Assembly (NCBI GenBank): GCA_031253705.1
Contig: JAIRVW010000349.1
Coordinates: 1-6,394, forward strand
Length of the DNA stretch: 6,394 nt
From: Brucellaceae bacterium
GTDB taxonomy: Bacteria > Pseudomonadota > Alphaproteobacteria > Rhizobiales > Rhizobiaceae
Reading direction: 5' to 3'
This document shows, piece after piece, positions 3,602-6,394 of this stretch (the first letter of the stretch is position 1; each line of letters begins with the position of its first letter). The notes under the pieces are model-generated. The model saw nothing but the letters and a program-made list of their open reading frames with translations. It searched no databases and was not told where the DNA came from. The translations under genes were made by a program, and so were the position numbers.

Positions 3602-6394
3602 TTAAAATTTAACTGAGAAACCTGCGCGATAGGTTCGCCCTGGTGCCGGCATAAAACTTTGTGCCAGCGGATCCAGATAATAGCGGTTCCCGATATTCTG
3701 AACCGACGCATTCAACACGGCATCTTCGCGCAATTTATAGCTGACAAAAGCATCAAACAGCGTAACCGGCTTATAGATAATCTGCGGCGTGGTGGCACCT
3801 GTCTGCCACGGCTTGTCGATTGTCTCGGTCGGCCCAGATGTATAGGTTATGCGGCCACCCACGGTCAGTTTTTCTTCAAAGAAACGACTGCCAAGTGTCA
3901 GATTTGCTGCATATTTCGGCGGATTCTGGGTATTGGTGAAAGAGCCCATATAGCTACCGGGTGTGCAATCCGGTGTGTTTTCAGTCGGCTGATATCTACT
4001 GGCGCTTGCCCGCAAACGTGCCGCGAAACTCGCATCGCAGGTTTCCGTTTTGAAATAATAAGTCGCGGAAAGATCCGCGAAAATCCGGCCGTTATCATAG
4101 CTCGACTGGAACTCAAGGCCATTCGCTTTATAGCTGTCAGCATTGCTGAACGTCATCAGGCCATTCGACGTCGGGTCATAATAACGGCTGATGTAGTTTT
4201 TGATATTATTATCAAAATAAGCGAGCTTGAAAGATGCCGTATCGCCCTGCATGAACAGGTCATCCTGTGTCGTGCTGGCACCAAACTCAATGGCACGGGA
4301 ACGCTCAGGCTTCAGACCTGTCGCAGGGTCAACCTGCAAAGTGCCGAGCGTGGTTTCAAACAGCGACGGCAGACGGTAGCCTTGTGTGTAACTGGCATAG
4401 AGGAAAGTCTGCGGAATAATCTCGTAATTCACACCAAAGGCCGGTGTAAAACCACTGCCTTTATTCGACATTTTCTCACCACGGTCAAAGCCGGTAACGA
4501 TGTCGCTGTAACCCGCTTTGCCCACTGCCATATAGGTCGGCGTGCCATATTCATCAAAAGGCGTACCATCAAACGGATTATTGGTGTTAGAAGCGGCAAT
4601 ACCATTGTTCAGACGCGGATCGGTGGCATCGGTAAACTGGCCGTTTTCATCCGCACGCCAGAACATGCTGTCCCATGTGCCCGGACCTCTGGAGAGAGAA
4701 ATCCATTTGCCATAGAGTTTTTCACGTCGTGCCACAGATGGTGCATTGCGGTCGTGAGAACTGTAACGGCCATAACGTCCGCCAGCCCAGAACTGCAGAT
4801 TCTCACGTGGCTCATATTCGAGCTTACCGGTCAGGCTGATTTCTGAACGATACCCGTCACGCAAATTACGGTTCTGGTTGATGTCGTGTTCGGAAATCAC
4901 AACGTCTTTTTGCGGACGGATATTTTCATACTGGAACGAACCGCCGAGATCGAATGCAAAAGCACCGGCTTCCGTGGTCACTTCAGACCGGTTGGAAAGA
5001 TCGCCACCTACGCGCACGTCATCCATACGCACCCATGTGCGGTCAGGGCTGCCATAAACCTGTTGGGACTTAGGCCCGTTGGTCGCGTTGATCTGATCGC
5101 TCTTGGCGTCTGTAATCCAGAGATTGGCTTTAAAATCAATCAGATCATTATCGGCTGGCTTATACTGATAACGCGCCGAACCAGAATTGATAATCATGCT
5201 ACCGGTCGGATACTGATACAGTCCGGCGGTACCAAAACGGAAAATATCCGACGGCATAACCTCACCAAAACGCCCGTCATAATAACGGTAGCTCAGCTCA
5301 AGCTGCTGTTCATCCGTTGGTTTGATTGTCGCCTTCAGCAACACGGATTCCGTTTGTGAAGAGGAGTTTAAAACCTCTTCTCCGGCCTTATAGGATTTCG
5401 CGACCGTGTTTTCTTCATAGCCGGATTTGGAGAATTGGCGATATTTATCGCGACCATGTTTACCGGCAAAATAATTGCCCTGATTGCGCCGTGCATAGGC
5501 GGCAACCACATCCACAAAATCACTGGTATAAGCCGCAGCAATACTGCCGGATTTCGCTGCCGAGCCCAAAATATCCGGACGACCGCTGCGTACATCTGCG
5601 TTCAACTCGGATACAGAACTGACCTGATCCGGACGGTATGGCTGCTTTACACCATTGTCCCATAATTCGCCTTTCAGCCGAACACCGAAAGTCTGACCGG
5701 GTTTTAGAATATCCTGAATACGCAGCGTGGTCATTCTGACCGCACCGCCGATGGCACCGGCTGCGGCGGGTGTCAGGTCAGGCCCCTTACTGATTACCAC
5801 ATCGCTGATCAAATCGGGATCAATATAGCTGCGCTGCTGCGTACCGGCATAACCACGATAAACATTAAGCGATTGTTGCGAACCATCCACGGTCACCGCC
5901 ACACGGCTTTGCCCCTGAACACCGCGAATATTCACATCAAGACCACCGCCGTTACGGCTGTCCGCAACCTGCACACCCGGTAAGCCCTTGAGCATATCTG
6001 CCGACGATACCGAGCCATAACGATTGATCTGTTCTTCCGAGAGATAAACCGTGGATTTAGGCGCGGAATAGACGGCTGATGCTCCATCTACAGCACCGGC
6101 AGGCGTCGTAATCGTGATCATGTTCAGCTGAGTTGCACCATCAGCATTCACACCGCCGGCATTGGCCGCCGCTTCATCAGGCGCATAGAGGCTAACGGTG
6201 CGGCTGTCGACAAAACGATAATGCAGCTTAGAAGGACCAAGAACGCGTTTGAGTGCTGCTTCCGGTGACTGACGTCCGATCACGGCTGCGGATTGTCCGG
6301 AAATTGTTCCGCCATTCTGGCGCACAACCTGTATACCGGTGGTTGCGGTAAAATCAGCCAATGCTGTGAGCAGCGGTTTCGCAGGAATATTGAA
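3602..6394 (-). CDS. TonB-dependent outer membrane receptor with STN signalling domain, HasR-like; 5' end outside window
   Basis: The frame is open to the right edge, giving 930 visible residues; signal peptide and true start lie outside. A TTG at 6361 is internal, because the STN domain begins before it (FNIPAKPLLTALADF at residues 1-15, continuing to about 70). A TonB box-like M-I-T-I-T-T follows at about 92-97. The plug domain (about 111-226) holds VNIRGVQGQSRVAVTVDG and YAGTQQRSYIDPDLI. The rest is a beta barrel ending in PAPGRTYRAGFSVKF, with the usual terminal Phe. Two cysteines, 24 residues apart (codons at 4037-4039 and 3965-3967), probably form a loop disulfide. STN domains pass the ligand signal to a periplasmic anti-sigma factor, so the receptor likely both imports its ligand with TonB-ExbB-ExbD energy and induces transcription. 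The overall pattern is closest to HasR/hemoglobin-type receptors, but the heme-ligand histidines are not evident, so the substrate (heme or siderophore) stays open. Confidence 0.96.
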   Translation of the reverse strand, partial: FNIPAKPLLTALADFTATTGIQVVRQNGGTISGQSAAVIGRQSPEAALKRVLGPSKLHYRFVDSRTVSLYAPDEAAANAGGVNADGATQLNMITITTPAGAVDGASAVYSAPKSTVYLSEEQINRYGSVSSADMLKGLPGVQVADSRNGGGLDVNIRGVQGQSRVAVTVDGSQQSLNVYRGYAGTQQRSYIDPDLISDVVISKGPDLTPAAAGAIGGAVRMTTLRIQDILKPGQTFGVRLKGELWDNGVKQPYRPDQVSSVSELNADVRSGRPDILGSAAKSGSIAAAYTSDFVDVVAAYARRNQGNYFAGKHGRDKYRQFSKSGYEENTVAKSYKAGEEVLNSSSQTESVLLKATIKPTDEQQLELSYRYYDGRFGEVMPSDIFRFGTAGLYQYPTGSMIINSGSARYQYKPADNDLIDFKANLWITDAKSDQINATNGPKSQQVYGSPDRTWVRMDDVRVGGDLSNRSEVTTEAGAFAFDLGGSFQYENIRPQKDVVISEHDINQNRNLRDGYRSEISLTGKLEYEPRENLQFWAGGRYGRYSSHDRNAPSVARREKLYGKWISLSRGPGTWDSMFWRADENGQFTDATDPRLNNGIAASNTNNPFDGTPFDEYGTPTYMAVGKAGYSDIVTGFDRGEKMSNKGSGFTPAFGVNYEIIPQTFLYASYTQGYRLPSLFETTLGTLQVDPATGLKPERSRAIEFGASTTQDDLFMQGDTASFKLAYFDNNIKNYISRYYDPTSNGLMTFSNADSYKANGLEFQSSYDNGRIFADLSATYYFKTETCDASFAARLRASASRYQPTENTPDCTPGSYMGSFTNTQNPPKYAANLTLGSRFFEEKLTVGGRITYTSGPTETIDKPWQTGATTPQIIYKPVTLFDAFVSYKLREDAVLNASVQNIGNRYYLDPLAQSFMPAPGRTYRAGFSVKF

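Noticed and set aside
3659..4846. 395-codon open frame on the + strand
   Set aside because: It lies wholly antisense to the receptor gene, shows no recognisable family, and its composition (rich in R, I, C) is typical of the mirror frame of a barrel protein. The + strand also offers no ribosome site at its start.
4886..5665. Further open frames on the + strand opposite the receptor
   Set aside because: They are antisense shadows of the receptor coding sequence without family resemblance.
1..6394. CRISPR array, tRNA or rRNA genes
   Set aside because: No regularly spaced repeats and no tRNA cloverleaf or rRNA sequence were recognised on reading either strand.

Overview
The window looks like accessory DNA from a Gram-negative bacterium, next to one large outer-membrane receptor gene. 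The receptor type (an STN-containing, HasR-like TonB-dependent receptor) and the resolvase subtypes suggest an alphaproteobacterium, perhaps Brucella/Ochrobactrum-like. That placement is inference from remembered family resemblance and has not been checked by a search.

Left part (1-1174): a graveyard of serine recombinases. A resolvase on the - strand (1-243) runs off the left edge. It has lost about 95 codons from its catalytic core and probably its ATG. Facing away from it on the + strand is a second resolvase (455-1145). Its N-terminal part carries two stop codons and two frameshifts. Its C-terminal part is open (699-1145) but appears to come from a different resolvase subtype, joined near position 764. 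The 210 bp between the two divergent remnants is where res sites would be expected; no convincing one is seen.

Middle part (1220-3157): a small cargo-like cassette. On the - strand a complete S8 (subtilisin-like) protease (2698-1487) is followed 12 nt later by an 84-residue protein (1474-1220). The Shine-Dalgarno of the small gene overlaps the protease stop codon. The small protein ends in the motif F-S-D-P-K-I-E-T, and the protease carries F-A-D-P-K-I-E-T at the end of its pro-region, just before its catalytic domain. The two copies use different codons, so the protein sequence is what is conserved. I infer a protease plus a propeptide-like partner (inhibitor, folding helper or substrate). 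Divergent from the protease is an ASCH-domain gene (2795-3157) whose best start is an ATT with a strong Shine-Dalgarno.

Right part (3158-6394): a third, unrelated resolvase C-terminal remnant (3205-3408), then an AT-rich intergenic stretch with a near-perfect palindrome. A Rho-independent terminator (3560-3595) ends a large TonB-dependent receptor/transducer on the - strand (6394-3602). That gene is cut at its 5' end by the window edge. It starts in the window inside its STN signalling domain, so a cell-surface sigma/anti-sigma pair is likely just outside the right edge. It resembles HasR-type heme receptors but has no histidine in the plug or in the FRAP/NPNL-like region.

Taken together, an iron-uptake type receptor gene adjoins a degraded integration hot spot whose surviving intact cargo is the S8 protease/small-protein pair and the ASCH protein.
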